From positions 1 to 64,000 of the forward strand of contig JAHJZX010000012.1 in NCBI GenBank assembly GCA_018826295.1: a DNA stretch of 64,000 bases, read 5' to 3'. A program made the position numbers and the translations under genes. Of the stretch, positions 44,844 to 54,300 are shown in pieces. Under the pieces are notes generated by a model. It made no database searches, had not been told where the DNA came from, and saw only the letters and a list, made by a program, of their open reading frames with translations. Position 1 is the first letter of the stretch. Each line of letters begins with the position of its first letter. The DNA is from Gammaproteobacteria bacterium. GTDB lineage: Bacteria > Pseudomonadota > Gammaproteobacteria > Enterobacterales > Alteromonadaceae.

Positions 44844-45038
44844 TTATTGTTGCAAAAAGCGTGGTTGTTGGCTGTTATGGTAAGCCAGTTGGCTAAGTGC
44901 CAGTACGCTGACAAATAACAAGGCATTGGCCGGAGCCTGCAAGTTAAAATCTACTGTGTTGTGCAGCAGCATCTTGGTACTGAGTAAGGTAGCGAGTGTT
45001 TCGCGCAATTTGGCTTTTGTATGGCCCGGTGTTTTTCC
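44844..45038 (-). pseudogene. C-terminal remnant of an O-antigen polymerase/ligase (Wzy-like)
   Basis: Reading the minus strand across this supposedly empty gap gives 64 residues closed by TAA. They contain LLHNTVDFNLQAPANALLF and then VSVLALSQLAYH. The H-x-x-x-D-F-N-L-Q-x-P-A-N-A motif is the hallmark of the C-terminal end of one class of Wzy/O-antigen ligase family proteins. There is a stop directly upstream and no start codon with a ribosome binding site, so only the tail of the gene remains. It is one of two decayed polysaccharide genes in this locus. Confidence 0.65.
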
Positions 45039-45091
45039 TTAAGCAAGCGGCAAACGTCAGAAAAATGTCGCATAGCGCAGTTAAATTAGCT

Positions 45092-45119
45092 TTGACATTC
45101 TGTTTTCTGTACGTAAAAT
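45092..45119 (+). promoter_or_regulatory. sigma-70 promoter upstream of galU
   Basis: TTGACA (45092-45097), a 16-bp spacer and TAAAAT (45114-45119): a perfect -35 and a -10 with five of six consensus bases. Transcription would start near 45126, leaving a leader of about 190 nt before galU. The leader contains a small GGCAC-TCG-GTGCC hairpin. Confidence 0.6.
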
Positions 45120-45319
45120 TGCGACTCATCGACCAGGGGCGGCACTCGGTGCCATGGATGTATGCCTTACCGCTTCAGGTATTTTCTCGTCGTTTTGCTA
45201 TTTTACCTCTGCATTGATAACAAGATCTTGAAATCTGGCTTTATCTAAAAATGTTGCAATAGTGATGAATCATTTGTCTTCATTGATTGGTTGAACATTT
45301 AGCTTTTAAGGACGCTTAT

Positions 45320-46285
45320 ATGCCATCTTCGTTATCTGCAGGTTCATCCCAATGTATTACTAAAGCTGTTATCCCTGTGGCAGGTTTGGGTACCCGTATG
45401 TTGCCAGCTACCAAGGCAATGGCAAAAGAAATGTTGCCGGTTGTTGACAGACCGCTTATCCAATACGTAGTACAAGAAGCCGTTGCTGCGGGCATTACCG
45501 AAATTGTACTGGTAACGCACTCATCAAAAAACAGCATAGAAAACCACTTTGACACCAGCTTTGAACTGGAAGCTACGCTGGAAAAACGGGTAAAACGGCA
45601 GCTGTTAGAAGAAGTGCGTGCCATAGTGCCGAAAAATGTCACTATTATATCGGTGCGCCAGCCAGTAGCTCTTGGGCTGGGCCATGCCATTTTATGCGCC
45701 CGCCCGGTGGTTGGTGACAATCCCTTTGCCGTGTTGCTGCCAGACGTATTAATTGATCAATACCAGTGCAACCTGAAGAAAGACAATCTGGCCGCTATGA
45801 TCGCGCGCTTTAACCACAACAGTGCCAGCCAGATCATGGTAGAGCCGGTACCACACGACATGGTTAACCAATACGGCGTGGTGGATTTAAACGGCGCTGA
45901 TTTAGCTGCAGGTTGCACGGCAAAAATTCATGATATGGTGGAAAAACCCGCCTTAGAAGATGCACCCAGTAACTACGCCATTACCGGCCGTTATGTGTTA
46001 TCTGCCGCCACCTGGGATTTACTGGAGTATACTCCGCCAGGCGCCGGTGATGAAATTCAGCTTACCGATGCGTTACATCAACTGCGTTTATTAGAGCAAC
46101 TCGAAGCCTTTCGCATAGTGGGTAAAAGCCACGACTGCGGCACCAAACTGGGGCTACTGCAAGCCAATATGGAATATGGCCTGCACCACCCGACACTGGG
46201 CGCGCCGTTAAGGGCCCATATGCATAAGCTTATCAGCGAGCCGCTAAAAAAGGTTGAGCTGGAGTTAGCGGTTGCACAGTCGTAA
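45320..46285 (+). CDS. galU: UTP-glucose-1-phosphate uridylyltransferase
   Basis: Makes UDP-glucose from UTP and glucose-1-phosphate. The product has about 321 residues. The nucleotide-binding start is [25 protein letters not shown] (family signature, given in part), then [37 protein letters not shown] and the sugar-binding EKP segment ([12 protein letters not shown]). The ATG at [10 protein letters not shown] has AAGGA 7 nt upstream; the frame 11 codons longer has none. UDP-glucose is the direct substrate of the downstream ugd product, so the order galU-ugd-epimerase is a UDP-uronate supply module. Confidence 0.96.
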   Translation: MPSSLSAGSSQCITKAVIPVAGLGTRMLPATKAMAKEMLPVVDRPLIQYVVQEAVAAGITEIVLVTHSSKNSIENHFDTSFELEATLEKRVKRQLLEEVRAIVPKNVTIISVRQPVALGLGHAILCARPVVGDNPFAVLLPDVLIDQYQCNLKKDNLAAMIARFNHNSASQIMVEPVPHDMVNQYGVVDLNGADLAAGCTAKIHDMVEKPALEDAPSNYAITGRYVLSAATWDLLEYTPPGAGDEIQLTDALHQLRLLEQLEAFRIVGKSHDCGTKLGLLQANMEYGLHHPTLGAPLRAHMHKLISEPLKKVELELAVAQS

Positions 46286-46391
46286 TATAGCCATCTGGTT
46301 TTAAATAAGCAGCTAATGAGGCTTTGCCGTTAAGCGCAGGTAAATGCCTCATTTTGCATGCTGACACAGTAATTTTTAAGGAAGACGCGTC

Positions 46392-47735
46392 GTGAAAGTA
46401 ACAGTATTTGGCATTGGTTATGTAGGCTTGGTGCAGGCGGCAGTGTTAGCCGAAGTAGGCCATCAGGTCATGTGCGTCGATGTAGACCAAAAGAAAGTAG
46501 ATAACCTGAAAAAGGGTATTATTCCAATATATGAGCCGGGTTTAACACCGCTGGTAGAGCAGCATTATGCTAATGGCAATCTGCAATTTACTACCGATGC
46601 CCAAGATGCCGTAGCACATGGTGAAGTGCAGTTTATTGCCGTAGGTACCCCACCTGATGAAGACGGCTCTGCTGATTTAAAATATGTGCTGGCGGTAGCC
46701 GAGACCATCGCCCGCTTTATGAGCGAGCCTAAAGTTATTATTACCAAATCAACCGTGCCGGTTGGTACTGCCGATAAAGTCACCGCCAAGGTGCAGCAGA
46801 CCCTGGCCAGCCTGAATAAAACTGTTGAATTTGATGTGGTGTCTAACCCTGAGTTTTTAAAAGAAGGCGCAGCGGTAAACGACTGTATGCGCCCGGACCG
46901 CATCATCGTTGGAACTTATAACAACAAGCCGATTGATCTGATGCGCGAGCTGTACGAGCCGTTTAACCGTAATCACGACAAAATGGTGTTTATGGATGTG
47001 CGCAGCGCCGAGCTTACTAAGTATGCCGCTAACTGTATGCTGGCGACCAAAATCAGCTTTATGAATGAAATGGCCAATTTGGCAGAAATTCTCGGTGCCG
47101 ACATAGAAAACGTGCGCAAAGGCATAGGTTCTGATCCGCGTATCGGCTATCACTTTATCTACCCGGGTTGTGGTTATGGCGGTAGCTGTTTCCCGAAAGA
47201 TGTGCAAGCGCTGATCCGTACCGCGGAAGGCGAACATTACCAACCGAAAATTCTGCAAGCGGTTGAGGAAGTAAACAACCGGCAAAAATTCAAATTACCT
47301 GGTCTGGTAAAACAGCATTTTGGTGCCGAACTGGCAGGCAAAACCTTCGCACTATGGGGCTTAAGCTTTAAGCCTAATACTGACGATATGCGTGAAGCCA
47401 GCAGCCGTACACTGATTACCGAGTTGATAGCCGCCGGCGCCACTGTTAAAGCCTACGATCCGGAAGCGATGGAGGAAACCCAACGTATCTTTGGCGTAAG
47501 CGACGAACTGGTGCTGGTTGGCACCAAAGAGGCCGCGCTAAAAAATGCCGATGCATTAATTATTTGTACCGAGTGGCAACAGTTCAGAGCGCCTGATTTT
47601 GACCTGATTAAGCAGCAGCTAAAAAACGCCGTTATTTTTGATGGCCGCAATATGTTTGACCCGGCCCGGTTAAGCAAAAAAGGTTTTGTTTACTATGCCA
47701 TTGGCCGCGGTGAAAGCGTAAAAAAGGTTAACTAA
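46392..47735 (+). CDS. ugd: UDP-glucose 6-dehydrogenase
   Basis: Oxidises UDP-glucose twice with NAD+ to UDP-glucuronate. The 447-residue protein has the Rossmann motif [13 protein letters not shown], the segment [46 protein letters not shown] (Lys) and the catalytic Cys in [18 protein letters not shown]. The start codon is GTG with AAGGAAG upstream. It lies 106 bp after galU and 4 bp before the epimerase gene. Confidence 0.96.
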   Translation: MKVTVFGIGYVGLVQAAVLAEVGHQVMCVDVDQKKVDNLKKGIIPIYEPGLTPLVEQHYANGNLQFTTDAQDAVAHGEVQFIAVGTPPDEDGSADLKYVLAVAETIARFMSEPKVIITKSTVPVGTADKVTAKVQQTLASLNKTVEFDVVSNPEFLKEGAAVNDCMRPDRIIVGTYNNKPIDLMRELYEPFNRNHDKMVFMDVRSAELTKYAANCMLATKISFMNEMANLAEILGADIENVRKGIGSDPRIGYHFIYPGCGYGGSCFPKDVQALIRTAEGEHYQPKILQAVEEVNNRQKFKLPGLVKQHFGAELAGKTFALWGLSFKPNTDDMREASSRTLITELIAAGATVKAYDPEAMEETQRIFGVSDELVLVGTKEAALKNADALIICTEWQQFRAPDFDLIKQQLKNAVIFDGRNMFDPARLSKKGFVYYAIGRGESVKKVN

Positions 47736-47739
47736 TACT

Positions 47740-48717
47740 ATGAAATACTTAGTAACAGGCGCTGCTGGTTTCATTGGTATGCACACCGCCAAAGCCTTAC
47801 TTGAGCAAGGCCATGACGTAGTGGGTATTGATAACCTGAACGATTATTACGACCCGGCGCTAAAGCAAGCCCGTTTAGCCCAGTTGGCACCTTTTACCAA
47901 TTTCCGTTTTATTAAGCTGGATTTAGCCAACCGCGAAGCAATGGCGCAGCTGTTTGCCAGCGAGCAATTTCAGCGGGTCATTCACCTCGGTGCCCAGGCC
48001 GGGGTGCGCTACAGTATTGAAAACCCCATGGCTTATGTCGACTCCAACCTGGTTGGCACCATGACCATTTTAGAGGGCTGCCGGCACAATAAGGTTGAGC
48101 ATTTGGTGTATGCCAGCTCCAGTTCGGTTTATGGCAACCAGCAAAAAGTGCCGTTTAGCGAAACCGACAGTGTAGACACGCCTATTTCGCTGTACGCGGC
48201 CACTAAAAAATCCAATGAGTTAATGGCGCACACCTATAGCCATTTATATCAGTTGCCAACTACCGGTTTGCGTTTTTTCACCGTATACGGCCCCTGGGGC
48301 CGGCCCGACATGGCACCCTGGTTGTTTACCGAGGCGATAAGCCAGGGGCGGCCAATAAAGGTGTTTAATAACGGCGATTTAATGCGCGATTTCACCTACA
48401 TCGACGATATTGTAGAGGGCATAGTGCGTATTCAAAACGTGCTGCCAACAGCCACACAAGGCGTGCCTTACAAGCTGTACAACATCGGCAATAATCAGCC
48501 GGTTAAGCTGGAAAGCTTTATCACCACCATCGAGCAGGCCCTGGGTAAAGTCGCTCAAAAGCAGTACCTGCCAATGCAGGATGGCGATGTGTATCAAACC
48601 TATGCCGATGTTAGCAGCTTAAGCGCAGTAAGTGGTTTTACACCGAAAACGGCATTAGCAGAGGGCATAGCGCAGTTTGTAGAGTGGTACAAGGCTTACA
48701 CAGGAATTAAGGTTTAA
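47740..48717 (+). CDS. NAD-dependent epimerase, probably UDP-glucuronate 4-epimerase
   Basis: An extended-SDR enzyme of 325 residues with TGAAGFIGMHTAKALLEQGH (NAD binding), GAQAGVRYSIENPMAYVDSN, the catalytic SSSSVYGNQQKVPF and YAATKKSNELMAHTY (YxxxK), and TVYGPWGRPDMAPW. These features are typical of the UDP-glucuronate 4-epimerase (LpsL/Cap1J/WbpP-near) group, giving UDP-galacturonate. Its place directly after ugd supports a UDP-glucuronate substrate. Confidence 0.92.
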   Translation: MKYLVTGAAGFIGMHTAKALLEQGHDVVGIDNLNDYYDPALKQARLAQLAPFTNFRFIKLDLANREAMAQLFASEQFQRVIHLGAQAGVRYSIENPMAYVDSNLVGTMTILEGCRHNKVEHLVYASSSSVYGNQQKVPFSETDSVDTPISLYAATKKSNELMAHTYSHLYQLPTTGLRFFTVYGPWGRPDMAPWLFTEAISQGRPIKVFNNGDLMRDFTYIDDIVEGIVRIQNVLPTATQGVPYKLYNIGNNQPVKLESFITTIEQALGKVAQKQYLPMQDGDVYQTYADVSSLSAVSGFTPKTALAEGIAQFVEWYKAYTGIKV

Positions 48718-48862
48718 TAACTAATCTCGTTTTTGAAACCACAAAGGTTGCTGGTATTACTACGACTTGTGTTGGTCGACAACAGCTTGCTGTTTTGGTT
48801 GGGCAAGCCAAAAGAGCAAATTTTCTGTATTCGCAGTAAACACCGTTTAAAGGTGCCAGTAT
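48718..48862. other. degenerate sequence before the BY-kinase remnant
   Basis: No intact gene is seen. The open frame crossing this stretch has no ribosome binding site and no family character. It probably belongs to the same decayed gene as the segment that follows. Confidence 0.4.
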
Positions 48863-49226
48863 ATGTCTTGTGGTGGTTGTTACAACTACATCACCGTCGA
48901 ATACCTGCGTTTATCTATTGCCTTTGGCGAGCTGGTGCGGGTATTACTGTTTTATGCTGAAATGGGCAAACTTACGTTGGGCGCTGAATTAGGCCTGCTT
49001 GGTTATCAAACTGGCCTGGCCAATGTGCTATCGAGTACGTAAAAGGTCAGCGCTTGTATTGTTAAAGACGAATAAAACGGTGTTGATGTGCTTACTGCCG
49101 GCGCAGTGCCGCTTTGTTGCTGGCGCCGATGTGTGATGCTGTTATTCTGGTAGTAAAAGCCGACCATACCCGCAACCCGCTGCTGCAGCGGAACAACTAT
49201 TACTGGCCGAGCAATTCGGGCCTTAT
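48863..49226 (+). pseudogene. decayed Wzc/CpsD-type BY-kinase (chain-length regulator tail)
   Basis: Translating through stops shows the order of a bacterial tyrosine-kinase domain. First comes LRLSIAFGELVRVLLFYAEM, then ELGLLGYQTGLANVLSS, which corresponds to the helix after the Walker A' lysine, the Walker A'-strand region and the pGLsdvLsg loop. After two in-frame stops (49040 and 49073) the same frame gives GVDVLTAGAVPL (family ldvLpaGpvPpNP). After a shift and a probable deletion another frame gives LLLAPMCDAVILVVKADHTR (family SDALLLAP..D.vilVvRAdhT). Two stops, a frameshift and a lost segment mean that it is dead. Such kinases control Wzy-dependent polymer length and export. Confidence 0.62.
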
Positions 49227-49493
49227 ATGCCACAGCCACTACTGTTAAGTGTAAGCCTGGCCAATGATTTCTGGCCGCAGCTAAATCAGGACTTTAAAAC
49301 CCTGTACTTTCATAACCAATTAAAGCTGGCCAAAGCCTATTATCCGGTTTACCGCCAATTTGTCTCAATATCCCGTCATAGCCCGCTGCAAAAAGTGCAG
49401 TGCGTTTACTTACGCCAACAGTCATTTAGCTCAGATGAATATCGCCGTCTACAGCGCCAGCTGTGCCAACATTGGCCGAAGGTAAACGGCTGA
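49185..49493 (+). pseudogene. orphan C-terminal open frame, family unknown
   Basis: About 102 codons open from a stop at 49134 to the TGA at 49491-49493 (AAAAEQLLLAEQFGPYMPQP, then LLSVSLANDFWPQLNQDFKT and a C-terminal LQRQLCQHWPKVNG). There is an in-frame ATG at 49227 without a Shine-Dalgarno sequence. I do not recognise it. The part before the ATG also looks coding, so it is more likely the end of a broken gene, perhaps a second product of the BY-kinase region, than a complete 88-residue gene. Confidence 0.4.
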
Positions 49494-49642
49494 TTTGTAA
49501 AGTTAACAAATCTAGCTTTGTGTTATGGCTTTGCTACAGAATTTTTCTATTTTCAAGCCTATACTTACCATCTGTGCCTATCTCGGTTATCTAATCTATT
49601 GTATCTCTCAGATACGGCATGTTAAGCCGTAACAGGAGGAGT

Positions 49643-50614
49643 ATGCTGCTGAAACATTTCAATGTGCTGGTAGTCGACGATGTCATTTTAATGTGTGACT
49701 TTTTGCACGGTGTTGCCAATAAGGTACCGGGCTGCAGCGCTTTTAAAGCGCTGGATGGCAAAACTGCTGCTGATATTTTGCAGAATGAAAACATAGATTT
49801 ACTGATCACTGATATCGAAATGAAAAGCCCAACCGGCTTGGAACTGGTGTTTCAGCTGCGTAGCGGCAGTTTTGATGCTACATCGCATGACATTCCGGTG
49901 ATTATCTTTTCCGGCAATACTTACCTTGAGCTGATCCAGCAATGCAAAAGTTATGATGTGAATGACTTTCTGGCCAAACCAATAAGTTTTGATTTGCTAA
50001 CGCGAAAAATTCAGCATCATTTACTGCATGAAAAACCAATTAAAAGCCCGCAGTATTATGCAGGTTTGGGTAGTCAGCTAAGCAAAACAGTTGCAGTGCC
50101 GGATGATGGACCACGTAAAATCAGCGTGGCAATAGTACGTGAGCAGGAGCACAAAACTGACGCTGTTGCAGAAGAAACGCCAACCGGGGATAAGCCGGAT
50201 AAAAAAGATTTTTTGTTTTGGCCGCAGCATGCCAGCACTGGTTATTTTCAGCTCGACCGCCGCTTGCGTAACTTTGCTTTTAATGTCAGCTGTTTTCACA
50301 ATGTGTTTGTCGGCAATTGCAAACCGGTGGCGATTGAGAGTGAGCGCAAGCGTGCTGGCGAGGCAATAGATTATCTGTTTCATATTGCGAAAAATATGAA
50401 ACAAAAACAGCGGCGTTATGACTTTTGGTTGTTATTTGAGCAGCGGCTGGAGAAGCTGAAACCGCTGGCTGCCGAATTAGCTGAAGTGAATGTTAAACAC
50501 CACAGTCAGGTGTTGGCGCTGCTGAAAAAACTGTCTTATTGGTGGATGCAGACCTGTAGCAGGCCGATTATTCAACTGCATGATGAAAATGACGGCGGGG
50601 CGCGTCATGACTAA
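49643..50614 (+). CDS. response regulator with uncharacterised C-terminal domain
   Basis: A 323-residue protein. Residues 5-125 are a receiver (Asp12-Asp13, phosphoacceptor Asp57 in LLITDIEMKSP, Lys112 in FLAKPIS). A variable linker (about 130-190) leads to a C-terminal region of about 130 residues, mainly helical, rich in Phe, Tyr, Trp and basic residues (LFWPQHASTGYFQLDRRLRN, ERKRAGEAIDYLFHIAKNMK), which I do not recognise as a DNA-binding or enzymatic domain. The start with AGGAGG is chosen over an ATG 8 codons upstream. It overlaps the Hpt gene by 8 bp and heads the signalling operon. Confidence 0.85.
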   Translation: MLLKHFNVLVVDDVILMCDFLHGVANKVPGCSAFKALDGKTAADILQNENIDLLITDIEMKSPTGLELVFQLRSGSFDATSHDIPVIIFSGNTYLELIQQCKSYDVNDFLAKPISFDLLTRKIQHHLLHEKPIKSPQYYAGLGSQLSKTVAVPDDGPRKISVAIVREQEHKTDAVAEETPTGDKPDKKDFLFWPQHASTGYFQLDRRLRNFAFNVSCFHNVFVGNCKPVAIESERKRAGEAIDYLFHIAKNMKQKQRRYDFWLLFEQRLEKLKPLAAELAEVNVKHHSQVLALLKKLSYWWMQTCSRPIIQLHDENDGGARHD

Positions 50615-50984
50615 CCAACCTGAATTGCCGCTGTTAGACCTTAAGGTGCTTATTGCGATGTACGGTGACGACACTGCTGCCACCATTACGCTGGCGCTGG
50701 CCGGATTTCGACGCGAAGCTGGTGCTTATGTGCAACAGCTGCAAAGTGCAGCACAACAAAATACGCCGGCTGATATCGCCCGTTTATGTCACAGTTTAAA
50801 GAGTATGTGCGGCCTGGTAGGCGCAGTGCGGCTGATGCAGCTGTGCAGTGCGCTGGAGTTGGCTGCCAGACAACAAGATCTGACTGCGTTGCAAGCGCAA
50901 CTGGCAAGGTTAACTGAAGTGTGGCCGGCATTGTTGGCAGAGCTAAACCGTACCTTATTACAATACGGTAATGCTGATGTCTAA
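50607..50984 (+). CDS. histidine phosphotransfer (Hpt) protein
   Basis: A 125-residue four-helix-bundle phosphotransfer protein. The phosphorylatable His62 lies in ARLCHSLKSMCGLVGAVRL, matching the HSLKGx-type Hpt motif. It should shuttle phosphate between the histidine kinase or hybrid components and the receivers of the same cluster. It overlaps the receiver gene on each side (8 bp upstream, 8 or 14 bp downstream), so the three are translated together. Confidence 0.9.
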   Translation: MTNQPELPLLDLKVLIAMYGDDTAATITLALAGFRREAGAYVQQLQSAAQQNTPADIARLCHSLKSMCGLVGAVRLMQLCSALELAARQQDLTALQAQLARLTEVWPALLAELNRTLLQYGNADV

Positions 50985-51351
50985 GCTGCTGTTTATCGAT
51001 GACGATGCGTTTATCCTCAGAGCCTATCAGCGCATGTTGCGCGGCACTGCGTATCAGGGCTTTTACTTACAACAGCCAGAACAGCTTTGGCAACAAGCCT
51101 ATCTGGATTCAGTGCAGATAGCGTTGGTGGACCAACAGATGCCGCGTATCAGTGGTACTGAGCTACTGTTGCAGTTACAGCACGATTACCCGGCGATTCA
51201 GCGTGTTTTAATCAGTGGTGATCTGCAATTAGCTTTAAGCCAGCAAGCCACAGTGCTGACATTGCATGCCAGCTTAACAAAACCGTGCAGCAAAGTTGCC
51301 CTGCTTGACTGTTTACAACGGCTTAGCGGGGGGCTGATAGCAAATACATGA
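50971..51351 (+). CDS. single-domain response regulator
   Basis: A 126-residue stand-alone receiver domain. Acidic residues are in LLFIDDDAFI, the phosphoacceptor Asp54 is in IALVDQQMPRISG, and the Thr/Ser position and Lys are in LTKPCSK. The DQQMP..SG form is typical of RpfG-type receivers, also seen in the C-terminal receiver of the next protein. Two starts, ATG at 50971 and 50977, are equally plausible. Its stop overlaps the start of the large GGDEF-EAL gene by 4 bp (ATGA). Confidence 0.9.
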   Translation: MLMSKLLFIDDDAFILRAYQRMLRGTAYQGFYLQQPEQLWQQAYLDSVQIALVDQQMPRISGTELLLQLQHDYPAIQRVLISGDLQLALSQQATVLTLHASLTKPCSKVALLDCLQRLSGGLIANT

Positions 51352-54300
51352 CAACCGGCAGATTTCGTATCAGCAGTGTAATGGGGCTTAGTGTTTTTTA
51401 TAGCAGCTGCCTTATTGTGCTGTTCGGTGCGCTGTTAGCATTATCTGGCTGGTTGTTACATCATGATGGCCGGCTTGACCGGTTTGTTATGTTACCTGAC
51501 ACGGCATTCGCCTTAGTGGCTGCAGTGTTGATGCTAATGGGCGTTGTTAGCAAAAAGCGCTGGTTCATGCTCAGCGGTAATCTGATTCTCCTGCTTATCG
51601 CGTTAGCGGGTTTGTTCTGGCATCAGGCTGATGTTACGGCGGCGACGCTTAGTTGGCAAAGTGCGCAGGCCAGAATTCCGTTGCTGCAGAGTCTGGCGTT
51701 ATTGCTGCTGTGCCTGGGCTCGTCCGGTTGGGTTTGCCGGCGTAACTATGGCCGTTGGCCGCTGTGTTTTGCGCTGAGCCTGCTGAGTAACCTGCTGTTA
51801 GCCGGGCTTAGTGTAAGTGTGTTGTTAGCACAGTACGATTTTCTGCCTGCCATGGTGCTGAGCACCAGTACTTCTGCGTCCGCTCACACTGCGTTTTATT
51901 TGCTGCTGCTTGCGGTTGCCGGTTTAAGTGTGCCCTATGTTAAAAAGCGGACATCGGCCCAGCAGTTACGCAGCAGCGGCTGGCTATTGGTTGGCTTTAT
52001 TGCCCTGGCATCCAGTGTGTTGTGGTTTCATTTTGCTCACCAGTTACAACACCTGGTAGAGCAATCAGCACAACAGATTGCTGATAAGCTGCAGTTACAT
52101 GTCGATCAGAAAAGGTCTGAACAGAGTGCGCTGCTGCACCGCCTGGCAGAGCGGCTCAACGTAGCTGAGTATGCACTAACAAGGTCCTATCTTCGCACTG
52201 AAATTCAGAGTTATTTACGCGATTATAGCTACATTGACTACCTGGCCGTAAAAAGCACGGAGGGTGCTTTGCTGTATGCCGGTGCGCAGCACGACGAGGC
52301 ATTACAGTGGTTTAACCGTTATATTCAGCAATACTCGGCTCTGCAGGTGCAACGTCAGACAATGGATATCACTGATCCATTATTAACATTGCATTACGAC
52401 GCAGCGATAGAGCATGCTTTTATCCTGGCAGCGTTGCCAGCTGGCAACCAAGTTGGAGTAGCACAGGTTATTGCCAGCGTTGATGTTGCCAAAGCGCTAC
52501 GGTTGGTCTTGCCGCAGTTGCTGGCGCAGGGCTATTTTGTCCAGCTGCGGCAAGACGCAAACAGCGTGCTGTATGACACAGTACTTGGCGAGGCTGACGC
52601 AACAGGGGTGGGGCAATTTACAATTGATGTACTGCCGGGCTTGTCGTGGCAACTTACCGTCTATACCAATCTGCATAACGATGCTAAGACGCTGCTGTTG
52701 ACGGCTCAGGTAGCGCTGCTGGCCGGCTGGTTAACCACACTGCTGGTGATGTTAAGTCAAAGGTATTATCAGCAAAGTCTGCGGCATAGGATGCGTCTGC
52801 TGGCAGGTAACGACAGGTTGCGGCACAGCCTGAACAGCGTGCAACAACTGCAGTTGCAGCAGCAACAGATTATGGAGAACTCCGCCGATGTGATCTGTAT
52901 AGTTAACGACAGTGGCCGGTATATTGAACTGAGTAAATCATGCGAAACCGTGTTTGGTTATCCGCGCCAGGAGCTGCTGCAGCGGCGTTATATTGATTTT
53001 GTTCATCCGGAAGATAAAGCGCGCACTGAGGCCGAAGCAGAGCGCATGTTGCCGGGCGGAGAAAACAGTAACTTTCGTAATCGTCATCTGCGCAAAGATG
53101 GCTCTACGGTACATTTAATGTGGTCATCGCGTTATGTCGCTGCGGAAAAAACACTGTACGCCATAGCCAGAGATATCAGCGAGCTGGTTAAGGCTGAGCA
53201 ATATCAACAAGCGCAGCAAGACATACTAAAAATGATCTCCACCGGGCAGGCGTTGTCACAGATTTTACAGCGTATATGTCTGGTGGCAGAGCAACAAAGC
53301 ACGGCGGTGCGGGCCGTTGTAATGTTAAGGCAGGGCGATCAGCTGCACCTGGCTGCGGCGCCCTCTTTTGATGCCGGTTTTATTGCCGCACTTAATACCT
53401 TGCCGGTGGCGGAAAATGCTGGTTGTTGTGGCACGGCAGCCTATCAAAAAAGTTTGCTGATGGTGCCATCGATGGCCAGCGATGAAAACTGTCGGGCATA
53501 TGCTACCGAGGCCCGATCGCAAGGTGTACAGGCTTGTTGGTCAATGCCGATGGTGTCGGCACAGGATGAGGTAAGCGGTACTTTTGCTTTGTATTGCAGC
53601 GAAGCAAGAGATGCGCGTAAAGATGAGCTGGAGCTGATGATTAGCTGCAGCCGTTTTGCCGCTTTGGCAATAGAGCGCGCGGCGCATAACCGTTTGCTGC
53701 AGCAAAGCGAACAGCGGTTTCGCTCACTGTACCAGTTGAATCCCGACCCGGTGTATATCATTAACCCCGACGGCTACTTTGTCGATATGAACCAGGCGGG
53801 CTGTGAACTGCTTCAGTACAGCAACGCCGAGCTGACAACTATGCATTATGACAGAGTGATGTTGCCGGAGCATTTACCGCGGGTACACCGGCATTTTGCC
53901 AGTGTGCTTGCCGGCAACGGCGAGCGTTTTGAAGCCAGTATTGTTACCCGCAGTGGCCAGCAGTTAGAGCTGGATATATCGATAGTGCCCAGTTGGCAGG
54001 ATGGCAAAATCATTGGGGTTATTGGGGTATCAAAAGATATTTCAGCTAAGGTGCTGGCGCAAAATCAGCTGCGGTTGTTTAAACGGGCGGTAGATGCGAC
54101 CTCCAACGGGGTTATTATCGCCGATATTCTGCAAGCGGATATGCCGATTATTTATGTTAACAGTGCGTTTGAGAAGCTTACCGGTTATCGCTCAGAAGAA
54201 GTGATTGGCCATAACTGCCGTTTTTTACAGGGGCAGGAGCGCGACGTGCTGGCAACTCAGCAAATTCGTGATGCTATCTCCCAGCGTCAGGAATACTCTG

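Noticed and set aside
44944-45129. 61-codon minus-strand frame upstream of galU
   Set aside because: It lies in a different frame from the polymerase/ligase remnant, and its residues show no family character.
48733-48960. 75-codon frame after the epimerase gene
   Set aside because: No ribosome binding site; the overlapping frame that gives BY-kinase motifs is the meaningful one.
53700-54050. A second LOV domain in PAS2 of the large regulator
   Set aside because: The segment has ordinary PAS features and lacks the NCRFLQ-type cysteine motif.
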